In this document: one piece after another, positions 35,970-48,679 of the stretch
Layout of the letters: the number at the start of each line of letters is the position of its first letter
Numbering within the stretch: position 1 is the stretch's first letter
From: Hydractinia symbiolongicarpus
Taxonomy: Eukaryota > Cnidaria > Hydrozoa > Anthoathecata > Hydractiniidae
Assembly (NCBI RefSeq): GCF_029227915.1
Contig: NC_079887.1
Span: 12,896,001 to 12,960,000 of the forward strand
Direction of reading: 5' to 3'
Length of the DNA: 64,000 bases
Notes under the pieces: generated by a model
The model's database searches: none
What the model saw: only the letters and a program-made list of their open reading frames with translations
What the model was told of the DNA's origin: nothing
Position numbers and translations under genes: made by a program

Positions 35970-38900
35970 ATGAATCAACCCAATGAAACGATTTGCAACT
36001 GCAGTAATGAAAGAATCTCAGAAATTGTAGCAGATGCTCTTAATAGTAGCGACGCTGGGGACGCTACATGGATTCTAACAAGTGCCTTTATTATATTCAC
36101 CATGCAAAGTGGCTTTGGATTGCTTGAAGCTGGTAAGGTGTTCTAATTTTTAATCTGATGTATAATTTTATAAGTGAGTAGCCTCATTACAATACTAATA
36201 CCCTTTTTTAAGCCCCGTTGTTGCAATTTTCAGTTTCTTTAAACTTGCTTCGTATTTTAATCCTACTATCACAGCTGTAATCCATAGATGAATTTGCGTT
36301 AGTAGCCAATATTTATATCTACTATCTTCTGCCCTAGCTCTTTTAGTTAATAATTTGACAAAATAAATAAACGAGAATAAATCTCGTGTTCTGAAACAGT
36401 CTTATTTCAAATCCCAAATCCAAATTCAACATCTATAAAATTCATATGTTAGGTTCTTGTTCTGCTAAAAACGAAAGCAACATTATGATGAAAAACGCCA
36501 TTGATGTTGTTTTTGGTGCATTGGGATACTGGATTTGTGGATTTGGCTTAAGCTTTGGACATGGTGATAACAATAATGGATTTGCTGGAGCAGGTGCGTT
36601 TTTGACAGATTCTACTAATGAAAACATGGGACATTTATTTGCAAAGTACTTCTTTCAACTTTCGTTCGCGACAACAGCAACTACTATAGTGTCCGGTGCA
36701 ATGGCTGAAAGAACGAACTTCAAAGCATATATGCTGTTTTCATTTCTCAATATGTTTTCGTATGTCTTTCCTGCACATTGGATTTGGGATAACCATGGAT
36801 TTTTGTATGAGCTTGGAGCTGTTGATGTTGCAGGTTGTGGACCTGTTCATTTGATAGGTGGAACAGCCGCCCTGGTTGCAACAATCATGTTAAAACCAAG
36901 GTTTGTTTGAATAGATAATAAAATATTTTTGTTGGCTGTTGGAAAATTTGCTTAGTGATTTGCGTTGATATACGTTGTTGATAAACATGTTTTAAATATG
37001 GTTGAAATTGATATACATTCTGGACGGATAATTTTAGTGTTTTATATTTGTAATCACAGGTATATATTCGTAATCATAGGAACAAAGGCGTAATTAAATA
37101 TAAATATTTCGTATTTTATATTTTATATTATTATATCTTTGTTTAGACACAAACGATTTGATAAGGATGTAAAGAATGACTACCAATGCTCTTCACCAGT
37201 TAACATAATTCTTGTCCTATTTATGTTGTGGTGGGGTTGGCTTGGATTTAACTGTGGTTCCACCTTTGGTGTAAGTGGAGGTAAAGTTATATGTCGGTGT
37301 CTTTTTTCAACAAAGAAAACTTATATATACTTTGACTTTCATTAACACTGTTTTTTATTATTACATTATTTAAAATCCTTATTTTCTCTTTTTTCTGCCC
37401 AAGAATAATGTTGATAATATTTTAGTGAAAAATATTGGGGAAAACTGCATTATTTTTGTAGAAAAACCTTTTAGACGAGATATATAAGCGGAAAAGAGTA
37501 TTTTTAAAAAAAACTAATAGCTAATGAAACTAAAGAGAAATTAACAAACATTTATTGACAATGAAATATATCTTTAAAGAGTTTATAACCAACCAAAACA
37601 AGAAAACAGGTCTTTGCGAACTTTTGTCATGGATACAGCCTTGGTAATTTAAGCCACATTAAAACGTTTGCAAAACGCGTCAGGCATACTCCGTAAAAGG
37701 TCTTACAGGCCAATTTGCTTAAACAGATTTCAAAAAATGATAACCGCACTATTTATACACACTATCTGTCAATATCATAATTACACAAATGTTAGAAAAA
37801 AAATTAGAAAGAACAACATTCACAGAGAGAAAACTTTTGTTAGACGCAAATTACATAATTTTTGGACTAAAAAAAGGACTGAAGTTCTTCTGTCGAAAAT
37901 GTTTTCTATGTATTGTTGGCTTTTACAAACTATCTGTCTGACTGATTTGATTGCTTTGCTCAGCTTTTAATGTTAGATTTAGAGCTTCTTATAACAAGGA
38001 GAAAATTAAGAGCCTCAGAACGTGATTGGTTTAAAGAAAGCATTGTGTATTATCTCTGACTAGTCTATAGGCGTCATAATTATGTGATTTTCTAATTATT
38101 TTGAAATTTCTGCATCTAGATAATTACTAATTTCAATAAGTCATCAAGGTAGCTGTAGCTATCTTGTAAAGCACATAGTCCTTTCCGAAATTTTAATAAA
38201 AATTGTAATTAAATTTACTGCTTTTACTTCTAAGTAAGTGTTTTATGGTGTAAATCAAATTCGAAATGTCATTGGATTTACCACCTGTCGTCCAGCATGT
38301 ACTTTTCTTTTGTTTTTAGGCTCTAAATGAACTGTCGAACATATATCAACTTTACTAAAAATATTGTTGCAATTGTCACTGTTCTAGTATAATTTTTTGG
38401 TCACCAGAAGAAATCAAGGAAATCAAAATTAGTCATTTATCTCCTTAAAGTTGCTATGCACTTTCAGACCCAAATTATTAAAACTTAATTTTCACGTTTT
38501 GATACGCAAAACGTCGTAAGATTTCTCATTTTTGATGGTGTTATTCCATTTAGCTAGCATACACAATTTAGCCGCAAATTTAGCTAGCTACTGAACACTA
38601 GGTCAATGTCACCAACATCATCCAGTTTTGAAAAATTATGTTGCTGGATTAAAAGCAACCTTGATTTTAAGAAAACTGTAGTAATTACAAATATTTGTTT
38701 ATTAAAAAAATTTAGACTGGAGGAAATCGGATGGAATGGAAGGAAGTTTTCTGTAAAGGCATGTGTTATAGCTACTGTATTGGATAAGAAAACCAGGGAC
38801 TCAACATAGATCAATATTATACATTCCCTAAAGAAAGAGAAAGAAAGTTAGACTAAAAAATTTAACAACAGTTAGAGTTTTATCTAGACAGTCCATAATA

Positions 38901-40983
38901 ATATGAAAATACCTAAACAAGGTTGTTGTTTGCCTCCATTTTTGTCATTGTATATTGTTCAATTTTTTCTTATATTCCTTTATTTCAAAAATCCCCCGAA
39001 ACTTTTATAGCACACACTATATTTTCTATAGCCAAACCGAAAGTTTATTTTTCCACTAAAGGTTTGCCACCAAAACTTTGTGATGAACATGGAAAAAGGA
39101 ATCGACTGTTCATTTACTCGGGTGTTGTACGATTTTTGTAACAGAAATTTTGACCACACCGATATGGGAAGTGTTATTACCTTTATTCCAGTACCAGTAG
39201 ATAAGAAAAAGGTGTTGTAATTTTGATATTGCCATATTTTTACTTTTTATAAATATCATTACAGGAAAGTGGAAGTTAGCGACCAGAGCTGCTGTGGTGA
39301 CGGTGAATAGTTCTGTAGGAGGAGGCTTGTTTTCAGTCTTGTACTGTTACGTTCTTACCAATAAGTTTGATCGAAAACTTAATATTGGAACGTTTTGTAA
39401 TGGAGTTTTAGGTGGATTAGTCTCTATCACTGCCATATGTGCCATCTGCAGGCCTTGGGAGGCGTTAATTATAGGTTTTGTTGGCGGCTCAATAACGTGT
39501 TATGGTACGTAATATTCTTTTTGTCAGCTTAGACATAAAAAATTATATTGTGAAGAAGGAATTGAAAATTGATAAAGCGGTAATTGAAAAAGTGATAAAA
39601 AAAATTGTAATTGAAAAGAAATGGCTAATAGCATCTCTATAACTGTCTCCATATATCTTTCTGTTTATTTATAAACTAAAGATGCTAGCTGTCAGCCGCG
39701 ACGGCAAAAAATTGTGGATTTTTTTCGTTAAAATTTAGATTAACTTTTAATATACCAATCGTTAGCTATAGTAGTCTGCCCGTCACATCGGTTAAAGAAT
39801 TTGTTCGTGGTGTAGCATGACCTGGATCTAGCTGACAGACAAAATAAGGCTATTATTAACACAAAACAAACCTTCTTCCTTTTTCTTAGGATCTGTGTTT
39901 CTGGAGTGGTGTAAAGTCGACGACCCTGTTTCGTGTATACCCGTGCATGGTTTTGCATCTATTTGGGGACTGATATCTGTAGGGCTCTTCGGTGAAAGGG
40001 ACGAGATCGAAAATTTGAATGGACGTCCAGGATTATTTAAAGGGGGCGGGGCGGAGTTACTGGGCTATCAAATGTTAGCTGCTGTATGTTTCTGCGCATG
40101 GGCTGCTGTAACAACAGCATTAGAGGTAAAAATTTTTATTTCCTCTAAATTTTTGTACATATTTAAAATAAATTCAACTTCTCCCAAACACGAAAAAAGC
40201 GAATTTTGAATTACTTCAAGGGTATGCATTGTACTCTACTGTACTCCATTCACATGGACACATGTTTTAGAACACGACTAAAAAATGTTAAATCCTTTAT
40301 GATTATTGCGTAAGCAGTCATTTTTACTCTAAAATAAAATTTCTCGAATTATTTTACATTTCCTGATTTTTATCACTGGTATTAAGTTACGTGAATATTT
40401 TATTTTAAAAAAAAATATTTAGCGTGTTCATAATTTCGTGAATTGGGGCAAAGTCGGAAAAAAGCAAAGCAAAATGCCCGCGAAAACATTAACGCAACCT
40501 ATCGAAGACTAAGTTTCAAGTGAATAGCAAAATATTTTACCCTTAAAAAATTTATTTTAGTTATTTCTCGCCGACAAGATTTTTGTGTTGAGAATGTCGT
40601 TGGAGGAGGAACTCATCGGAGCAGATTATGCTGAGCATGGTATAAAATCGCCAAGTTACGGAAAGGAAGAACACCCGTTTTCTAATACAGAAATTGATAA
40701 TGTCAATCAAAGTTCAACTTTATATTCAGGAATGAAAAGGAAAACAGACATAAGTAATCTCCCGACGTTCAAGAGAAGCGACGAATATAACTCAGTCAAC
40801 TATACAAAATATGACGAGCACGTTGGCCCGTATTGGAATGCAGGTCTTGTTAATTTCGGTTATGTCTCAATATCTGGTAGAAAACGAGTGGAAGTCACAG
40901 CAGAATCTGAACGACACACTGAAAACATAAACCAGCACGATATCGCTGAAAGTAAATTAAAAGAGGGAGCGGATATTTGGTAG
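35970..40983 (+). CDS. Ammonium transporter, Amt type, copy 1
   Basis: Exons run 35970-36132, 36453-36900, 37147-37280, 39265-39504, 39890-40125 and 40561-40983. All are GT..AG, the phases match, and the protein is 547 residues. It moves ammonium across a membrane as a trimer of eleven-helix subunits (family knowledge). Visible signatures are TMQSGFGLLEAG near 44-55, FFQLSFATTATTIVSGAMAE at 121-140, HWIW with W164, VDVAGCGPVHLIGG with D179 (the conserved ammonium-site Asp) and H187 (first of the twin His), WWGWLGFNCGS near 232-242, and DDPVSCIPVHGFASIWG with H348 (second twin His). The C-terminal tail starts at ADYAEHG, the cytosolic region that couples subunits. The short N-terminus has an NET glycosylation site. 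Intron 3 is 1,984 bases. AATAAA-type sites follow at about 41285-41320. Confidence 0.95.
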
Positions 40984-41453
40984 TTAAAAAAGAGAAACTT
41001 AAACTCAACAAAAAATAACGACCCATTTAAGAAAGTAAACAATGAGCATGCTTACGGTTGTTTTTAGAAAACTTATTTTGCAGAACATTTCGATTGACAT
41101 ATGTAAATTGTCTTTTTAATTCAGCGTTATAAAAAGAAAGCATAACCTAAATCAACAACAAAAACAAACAAAAAAAAAGTATAAAAAATTGCCGAAGCAT
41201 GTTTTTTACTATCTGCAGAATCTTAACTGTGACATCTTATTTCTTCATCAAAGTATGCAAAGTTAGGGCGATGCTATTCCTTAAATAAATAAAAAATAAA
41301 AAATAATAATAAAGTGAGAATTCTCCCATACCACTTGTGAGTTTTATTTTGGTGTCGTATACATTTATTTCTCTGCATAGGCATGTAATCTATATCTTCG
41401 TTCACATTATGGATAAAAACCTCAAATACACAAATCCTTGTATGGAACTTTCA

Positions 41454-41873
41454 TCTCTTTGAAAATAGCCGTATTTTGTCTGTGTGTCCGCGAAAGACGC
41501 GTCCTGTTACGGAAACACGAAATTTCTAAAAATACGCACGAATACCAAATGCGATATATTTTTACCGACTTTGTTGCGACGGGTAAATTTAAAGGACGGG
41601 TGAACCTGTGAATTTTCCACGGGCTAACGACTAGTCTCTTTAATAATAGCCATCGTCTGTCTGCCTGCGGGTCCTGTTACAAAAACACGAAATGCGATAT
41701 AGAAAGGACGGGCGACCCCGTGGATTTTTCCACAGGTTAACGACTAGTCTATATTATAATACCCACGTGTTTCTGTCTGTCATGCCAAATGGTACCGCAA
41801 GTAACGAGACGCTTGCAATGCGGTATAAAAAGAACAGGCAAACCCGTGGATTTTTCCATGACCAACGGCTAGT
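41454..41873 (+). mobile_element. Three head-to-tail Helitron-like units
   Basis: Units at 41454-41635, 41636-41748 and 41748-41873. Heads read TCTCTTTGAAAATAGCC, TCTCTTTAATAATAGCC and TCTATATTATAATACCC. Each is followed by a CTGTC repeat and ends in a stem-loop such as CCGTGGATTTTTCCACAGG and then CTAGT. A TC start, a hairpin and a CTRRT end without TIRs is the Helitron terminal pattern (family knowledge). There is no Rep/helicase ORF. Confidence 0.65.
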
Positions 41874-42204
41874 GTAACACAATAAAAAGATCTTGCGAAT
41901 CTTGTAATGTAGACACAATTTTGTCCCTACTAATTAATTTCTTGTGCAATTTTTGAATGACAGGTGTTTATGATAAATATGGACAACGTTTAGTTTTGTA
42001 GAGTGTAAATTACTCAGTTATTACTTCGTTGAAAATCAACGAAATCCCTCCATCATACACACATTTCATCATTATTTTGTGCATCTTTGCTTGACTGTTC
42101 GCATAGCGTAATTGCATGACTTTGCAAAGGAGGGGGGGTGGGGCAGGGAAGGGTAGGAAAGGGGGTGTGATGTGTCAAAATGAAATTGTGTGCAAATGCA
42201 TTAA

Positions 42205-43418
42205 TCTATATAATAATACGCCACCTGGGACCAATTTGGGTAAGTTTCCCAAACCTAGGTGCCCAATTCCGGTTCGGAATACACGGGTAGATGACGTCAT
42301 CCAAAAACTTTCAAACTCTAATATCTCTGCAACCGTTTGTCAAAAGTACATGATCCTATACATTTTCTTGATCAGCGTTTCAAAATCTATACGAGGAAGG
42401 CAACAGGTATATAAATTTCTAAAAAAAATTTTTGTGTTTTCACGGGTCTTTGCTGACGTCAGCACAACTTTTTAAACCCTTATATCTCCTTTTGCGTTCC
42501 TCGAAAACATATCATTCTATACATTATTTTGATCAGCGTTACAATCTCTACACATTACAATAAAAGAATAAAATAAATTTCCCTAATTTTTTTGGGATCT
42601 TCACTGCTGACGTCAGCAAAAAATCTAAAGCCACCTATTTATCCATTGCTCTTCTGCCTTAGTGGATTTTCCCACGGGCTTTATCGACTAGTCTATATAA
42701 TCTCTATAATAATACGCTAAGTGTGTTTGTCTGTGTGTCTGTGACAGGCAAAGTGGATGTCTTCATTTTCCTTTGATGTTGCCGAAAAATGCATCTCTAA
42801 TATGTCAAATTTTCTGACGTTACGGCGCGACGAAAATAACACTACTTTAACGTCAATATCCTATATTAAATTAATGAAACCATTACAGTGCATTTAAAAC
42901 TTCGAGGCCAAATAACTTGAAAACGAGGTGGTGACGTCGATGATTTTTCACTGCGTGGGTAACTAGGGACCACCTGGGACCACTTTGGGTAAGTTTCTCA
43001 AACCTGGGTCCCCGAATCCGTTTCGGAATGGACGGGTTGATGACGTCATCACAAAACCTTCAAATCTCAATATCTCTGCAACCGTTTGTCAACAGTTCAT
43101 GTTCCTAAACATTTTCTTGATCAGCATTTCAAAATCTATATGATGAATGCAACAGGTGTACGAATTTGTGAAGAAATTTGTTTTGGAACTTTTGATAGGG
43201 ACTTTGCTGACGTCAGCAAAATTTTAAAGCCCTTAAATCTCATTAACCGCTCATTAAAAGCACACGATCATATACATTTTCTTGATCAGCAGTTTAAGCT
43301 CTACACAATAGAGGCAACGTAGAAACAAATATCTAATTTTTTTTGTGGATGGGTTGCTGACGTCATCAAAATTTTTATTTTTCCTCAGTGGATTTTTCCA
43401 CGGGCTTTATCGACTAGT
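42205..43418 (+). mobile_element. Two longer Helitron-like units in tandem
   Basis: Unit 1 runs 42205-42692 and unit 2 runs 42701-43418. Heads are TCTATATAATAATACGCC and TCTCTATAATAATACGCT. Both end GTGGATTTTTCCACGGGC or the like, followed by TTTATCGACTAGT. Their interiors are homologous (CACCTGGGACCA, TGATGACGTCATC, AATATCTCTGCAACCG, TTTGCTGACGTCAGCA), with the second unit about 230 bases longer. No coding capacity. Confidence 0.65.
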
Positions 43419-44658
43419 TTAGCTAATAATACTAGTAATACGCGAAAGACAATAAAGATGAAATGTACTAAAAACTAATAATGTGATAGCGTAAATAGTT
43501 TGATTGTGATTGATGATGATTAAGGAAAATGACCTTAATTTGCTGCCAGTTTCTTAAGAAGCCTTCTCTTCTATACCCTATTTAACTCCATTCCTAAGAC
43601 GTGTATGCCAACTTTATTGTACTTTCGCAAACAGTAAACAGTCAAAACTTGAGTATATAGCTAGCTAGATAATCGAGGCATGGTATGTCGGTCGAAAATG
43701 TTAAACAGAAACTTATTTTTGATAATAAATTTCTGCATATTTTCAGGATTTTTCTTAGCACACAGAAACCTATTTTTCATAATAAATGTCTCCAGAATTT
43801 CAAGTTACTTTGATGATATAATAAGAAGTGATATTCACTATGAGGTTCTTACAGGCATGTTATTGCATTGTTGTTGTAGCTAGAAAACTTGATAAGAACT
43901 TGATAAGGAGTGTCAGCCCAGGTTAATGACTTAAGGAAAATAGGGCAATTGGTATACAATGTGTCACAAATCCAATGGAGCGCTTTATAGCAATATAACA
44001 TTAAATGTTTTTAAAGGTGTTTTCAATTACTGCGGAAAAGCAAGTACAATTTTTAGCATTTCTTTTTTTGCAGAATGAGTTTCTCTAGAAATTTAAAGGG
44101 GCGCTAAGTGAGGGGCACTAAGTTAAGCGATTAGAGCAGTTAAGCCTTGTTGCAGGTCAGAGTGGAGACAAAAAAACCTTCTCACAACTTTGTATGCGGC
44201 ATAGAATTTAGATTAAATATTGACACTGTGCTTTAGAAGTACATTCCCAATTTCTCTGAGCTGGATAAAACATCTGGTCCTAAACCTAGAGCACCTTTAT
44301 GTATATTTAAATGAAGGGTGCAAATTGTTGATTTTGTCAAGTTTACTCTTAATTAAGCTCGACTTAAAATGTGAAATAATGTGAAAACATTTTTGCATAA
44401 CCTTTATAAAATTTTTGTCTAATTATACCCATATATTGCAGAGTCGGTTGATAAAGGTCAACCTCCAAAAGCATTACCGAAGCTACTTGATCTTACCACA
44501 AAAAAATATTGAAAAAGTGCTAAACAGTTTCTTTTCTCAGGCTGTCGCAAAAATTGTTATTCATTGGCAATAAAGAAGGATTTAAAGCAAAAAAAACAAC
44601 ACCCATGCGTCACTAAAAGTTTGCAAGAATCTGCAAAAGAAATCAATAATAAATACAG

Positions 44659-44698
44659 ATGGCTCTGTATTCTACAATTTTGTAAAATACAGAGCCAT
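44659..44698. repeat. Hairpin with roughly 19-base arms
   Basis: ATGGCTCTGTATTCTACAA is followed directly by TTTTGTAAAATACAGAGCCAT, a near-perfect inverted repeat with almost no loop. It sits about 70 bases before the AAAC array. Confidence 0.8.
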
Positions 44699-44764
44699 TT
44701 AAATTAAAATTTGACTAATTGGGACAAACCTTGTTAACCATTACGAAAAAAGTATAACAACGAA

Positions 44765-45012
44765 AAACAAACAAACAAACAAACAAACAAACAAACAAAC
44801 AAACAAACAAACAAACAAACAAACAAACAAACAAACAAACAAACAAACAAACAAACAAACAAACAAACAAACAAACAAACAAACAAACAAACAAACAAAC
44901 AAACAAACAAACAAACAAACAAACAAACAAACAAACAAACAAACAAACAAACAAACAAACAAACAAACAAACAAACAAACAAACAAACAAACAAACAAAC
45001 AAACAAACAAAC
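44765..45012 (+). repeat. AAAC microsatellite, about 61 units
   Basis: An uninterrupted CAAA/AAAC tetranucleotide array of about 247 bases. Minus-strand frames read as FVCL repeats and are not genes. Confidence 0.97.
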
Positions 45013-45695
45013 TATGATTGAAATATCGTAATTTGATTGATTAATCCACAAGATATATATGGTACCGAAAAATGTGTGCGATTTTCACTTATTTCTCACC
45101 TCTACTGTGCCAAAAGCTTTCACTTTTCCTATTGATTGGCGAAAATCGAATAAAAAAAAAGTTTAAAAGCCAGTATGTTTTCCAAATTGGTTAATTAATC
45201 AATGTAAAGTTATTGTTTACTCGGTAGATTTCGCTCCTTAATTTTCTTCTCATATAAAGCAAACTATTTTTATGAAACTAACAATATTCAGTCATAAATA
45301 TTCATAGTTTATCTTTTATTTACGTACAGTCATCAGAGATAGTGCTCTCCGCCACACATAAATTGTGTTCAACTGTCGCGTTAATTAGAGGAATGTATAT
45401 TTTTAACAGGCCAGTATGAGTTTTGTGTTTAATATACACGATTATCTAAACGGCGCGAAACAAATTTTTGCAACAAGCTAAAAGAAAATAATAAGGAAAG
45501 GGAGAGAGAAAAAAAGGTAATAATACACAAATTGAAATATTTAAATATTCTCTCTATATAAACAAAGTTCACAAAACTTAAATTCGCATTCACCATTTAA
45601 ATAAACCATTTGGAATAATAATTCCTATAATCAGAATTGATTTCCAATGAAATATATAAGTGATGTTTTTTTAAAAATGAATGAAGAGAACGTAC

Positions 45696-45846
45696 CGTTG
45701 CTAATTTATTTATGGCAACAAAAATATTGCTGAAGTAACTGAATGGGATTGATGTTGGCAGGCCAAAGATGTACAAATTCCAATGCTCAGTATAGTTATA
45801 ATTCAAATTTGTTTCTCCGGAATAAAATAAGGTAAGAAAATTTTTT
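45696..45846 (-). CDS. Orphan exon candidate
   Basis: A minus-strand open stretch bounded by a TCTTGCAG-type acceptor and an ACG/GTACGT donor encodes NYNYTEHWNLYIFGLPTSIP followed by FSYFSNIFVAINKLAT. The splice signals are good, but no partner exon or family is recognised. Confidence 0.25.
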
Positions 45847-48679
45847 CTGCAAGATTTACTGATGTTTATTTTGCTTTGTTACCCTAAGAAGAACAGTAAA
45901 CCTAAGAAGAACAATAAGCAAGAAAAAAGGGGCGCTAAAGAATCGTAAAAATGCTTACGAAACAAATTTTATTTTTTTCTTCCTGTCTTTATACTGTCTC
46001 GCTTCGGTCCTCCAAAAATATAACCATTTTTTAGTTATAAGTATTTTTTCGTGTCAACATGAATATTCTTAACTTTTAGGCAAAAGCCATCTTGGTATAT
46101 TTATACATATTTTTAGCAAAGTTAAGATTAAGAGATTTAAGTGGATGCTTATATGGGACGGATAAAATCATCCCGGAAAAAATCCCATTTCGCTATCGTC
46201 CTGTCCCTTATGTAAACAGACTCTAAGAACGCAAACGGGTAAAAAATCACCCTGGGGGTGCTGTTGCTTAGTTAGCCTAACTGACAGACAGTCAACTAGA
46301 TTTTATAGAAAAAAATTCTTTTAATATCCCCAGAAAAGACATTTTACATGAATGACAAAATACAAGCAAAATTGAGCAGTTTTTTTAGGATATTCTGAAC
46401 TTTTTGTCGCATTTCATCTTTAATAGTCTCAGTACTAAATACTTAAAAACGGCATATGAATCATGTTCCACATGGAATAAGCCGTTACAAAAAAACCTTT
46501 GGCAAAATTATTTTTCTCCAGATACTCAATATTTGTCGTTGGACAAAAAAAAACTGACTGCAAACTGCTTTCGGATTTGCTAGGAATAAAAAACTAAGCT
46601 GTTATATCAAGCTGGATAAAAATGCTAGCTTTCTAGGATGCTTCATCTTAATTTTGCAGCAAGAATCCTACAACATGTTTGTTATTCATATTCGGCTAAA
46701 AAACGTGTTAGAATGCTAATCCTAACGTGTAAAAATATATATGAAAGTGAATATTTCCATAACAAAAACCCTTTAGAAGGTAAAACGGTGCAAATATTTT
46801 CAAAATGACTATCGCTGCAGATATCAATTCTCAAACATCTCTCGATCGGCTAAAACTTCAGGCTGTAATCATAAACACGAACATGAAAAAAATGTTGTAT
46901 TACTGATAATGGCTGCGGTTAAATAAAAAATAATTACCAACGACTTTTTAATATAAGTTAGTAATATGGTGTGTAGCCAATATGATGCGTGTTTTATATG
47001 TCGTCAAAATTGTTATAATTGTCAATAATAGCAATACAATATTATCATATTTTAAAAAAGAAGCATTTTTTTCTTTCGCCACATATTAATAATAAACCTA
47101 AACAAGAAACTAATTATCAAAATAAACACAGCAGGTTCATGAAATATTAAATAAGGCAAGGGAGAAGAGTTCATTTTATGTAATTTAATTTAAGTTAAAA
47201 TTTCTCTGAAGCGTCGGATGAAACCGTGTTGGTTCCACCTCCCACATGGCCAATATCTGACCCCTGCATATGGGATTGGTAACGGAAGATAATAACATTT
47301 TTTTCAACAACAACAACGATAAAGAAGAAGAAAGTACACGAAATTGTTTCATTCAAATAATTTCAACGAAATTTGGGAAATTTGCGTAAGATTTTCATAA
47401 ATAATGAACCACATGTTACTTTGAAGTGAAACAAATTCAAATTCCTGATATTAAACTTATAAAATATTCACAAAGTTCATTTAGGAAGCTATAACACAAT
47501 CACCAAAACCTAAGTGAAGCTACCAATTCACACTATATTGTAAAAGCGGTTACACATAACAGGTGGCAATTTTAAGCTTGCTTCAATATTCTATGTCTTG
47601 TGCTTTTTATTCACAACTCGGTTATTATTCGTTAGTAATGCCCGATAAAACGTCAGAAAGACTTATGAATTTCAAATTTAAGTATGGCAACTTTAATGGT
47701 TAACAAACTACGAATGAATAAGAAAATTTAAAAAATAACGTCCTCCAAAAACAAAAACTTAAACTTTTGCATGTTTTCAGCTGTCGTATAATTTATAGTT
47801 TTATGTGATTTTAAAACATATCGTTAACATTAATGCGAGAAAAAATTACACGTGAAAAGCTTCAACTTTGTGCTCCAAGGTATACTAAGTTCGTTACAGA
47901 TTGTTTTTTACATTTCAAACATATAAGCGCTGATCAAACAAATCAAACTCACGCAACCTTCTGTGCAACATTTTGTTTCTTCGAATGCCAAGTCAAATGG
48001 AAAATGTAACATCCTTGATTCCCGGGGTGCAGCATGTAAATGTATTTAATTTTATTGCTTTTATTTTTTTTTTGTTAACAGTGATTTATTCTTTATTTCA
48101 ATATCATTCATACGGGCACTGCTTCAAACATCAACATCTAGTATGTGTTTGTAATGGTAATAATTGGAACCAGATACTGGAGATGTTTATTGTTTGTCAT
48201 CTTCCGCTCCAAAAGTATTTTGAAAGTTCCAATAATTTTCAAGATCAGCTGAAATTTTAAAACACGCATTGCAATGTTGAAGAAGGAATATAAAATGCTA
48301 AACGGTGCTGGTACATACTTGCACAATGATACTAGAATTCGCAAGGCTAGACTTGTTTTCGTTATTGTTCTGCTTTATTTTTAAAGCAATCCTAAATCAA
48401 AACTGCAACACAACGTCTTATCTTGTTGCTGATTATGTTAAAAAGCAATTTTACTTCGCATAGCCAATAAGAGATGCCACACATACATGTTTGCTAAAAA
48501 AATTACGAATTTTTTATTAAAAGTATCCATAGTAACTTAATGATAATTGAAATTGATATAAGTAAAAGCATTTATGCTCCACATTGTACTCTCTTTAAAC
48601 AGGCTGTTTTTATAATGTGTGAAATGCTTTAGATTTTAGCCAATATTAATATAAAAGAAAAAGGGAAACGGGCAGAAAA

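Larger units (their letters stand above)
40984..48679. other. Spacer between the tandem transporters
   Basis: Holds the Helitron-like units, a hairpin, the AAAC microsatellite and one orphan exon candidate listed separately. The remainder (about 45100-48660, minus that candidate) is AT-rich with no recognised gene. The 5' region of copy 2 shows little similarity to that of copy 1 beyond the last few bases before the ATG. Confidence 0.5.

Noticed and set aside
44715-45051. FVCL-repeat ORFs on the minus strand
   Set aside because: A four-base AAAC repeat keeps all three frames open and yields the same peptide pattern; this is not coding evidence.
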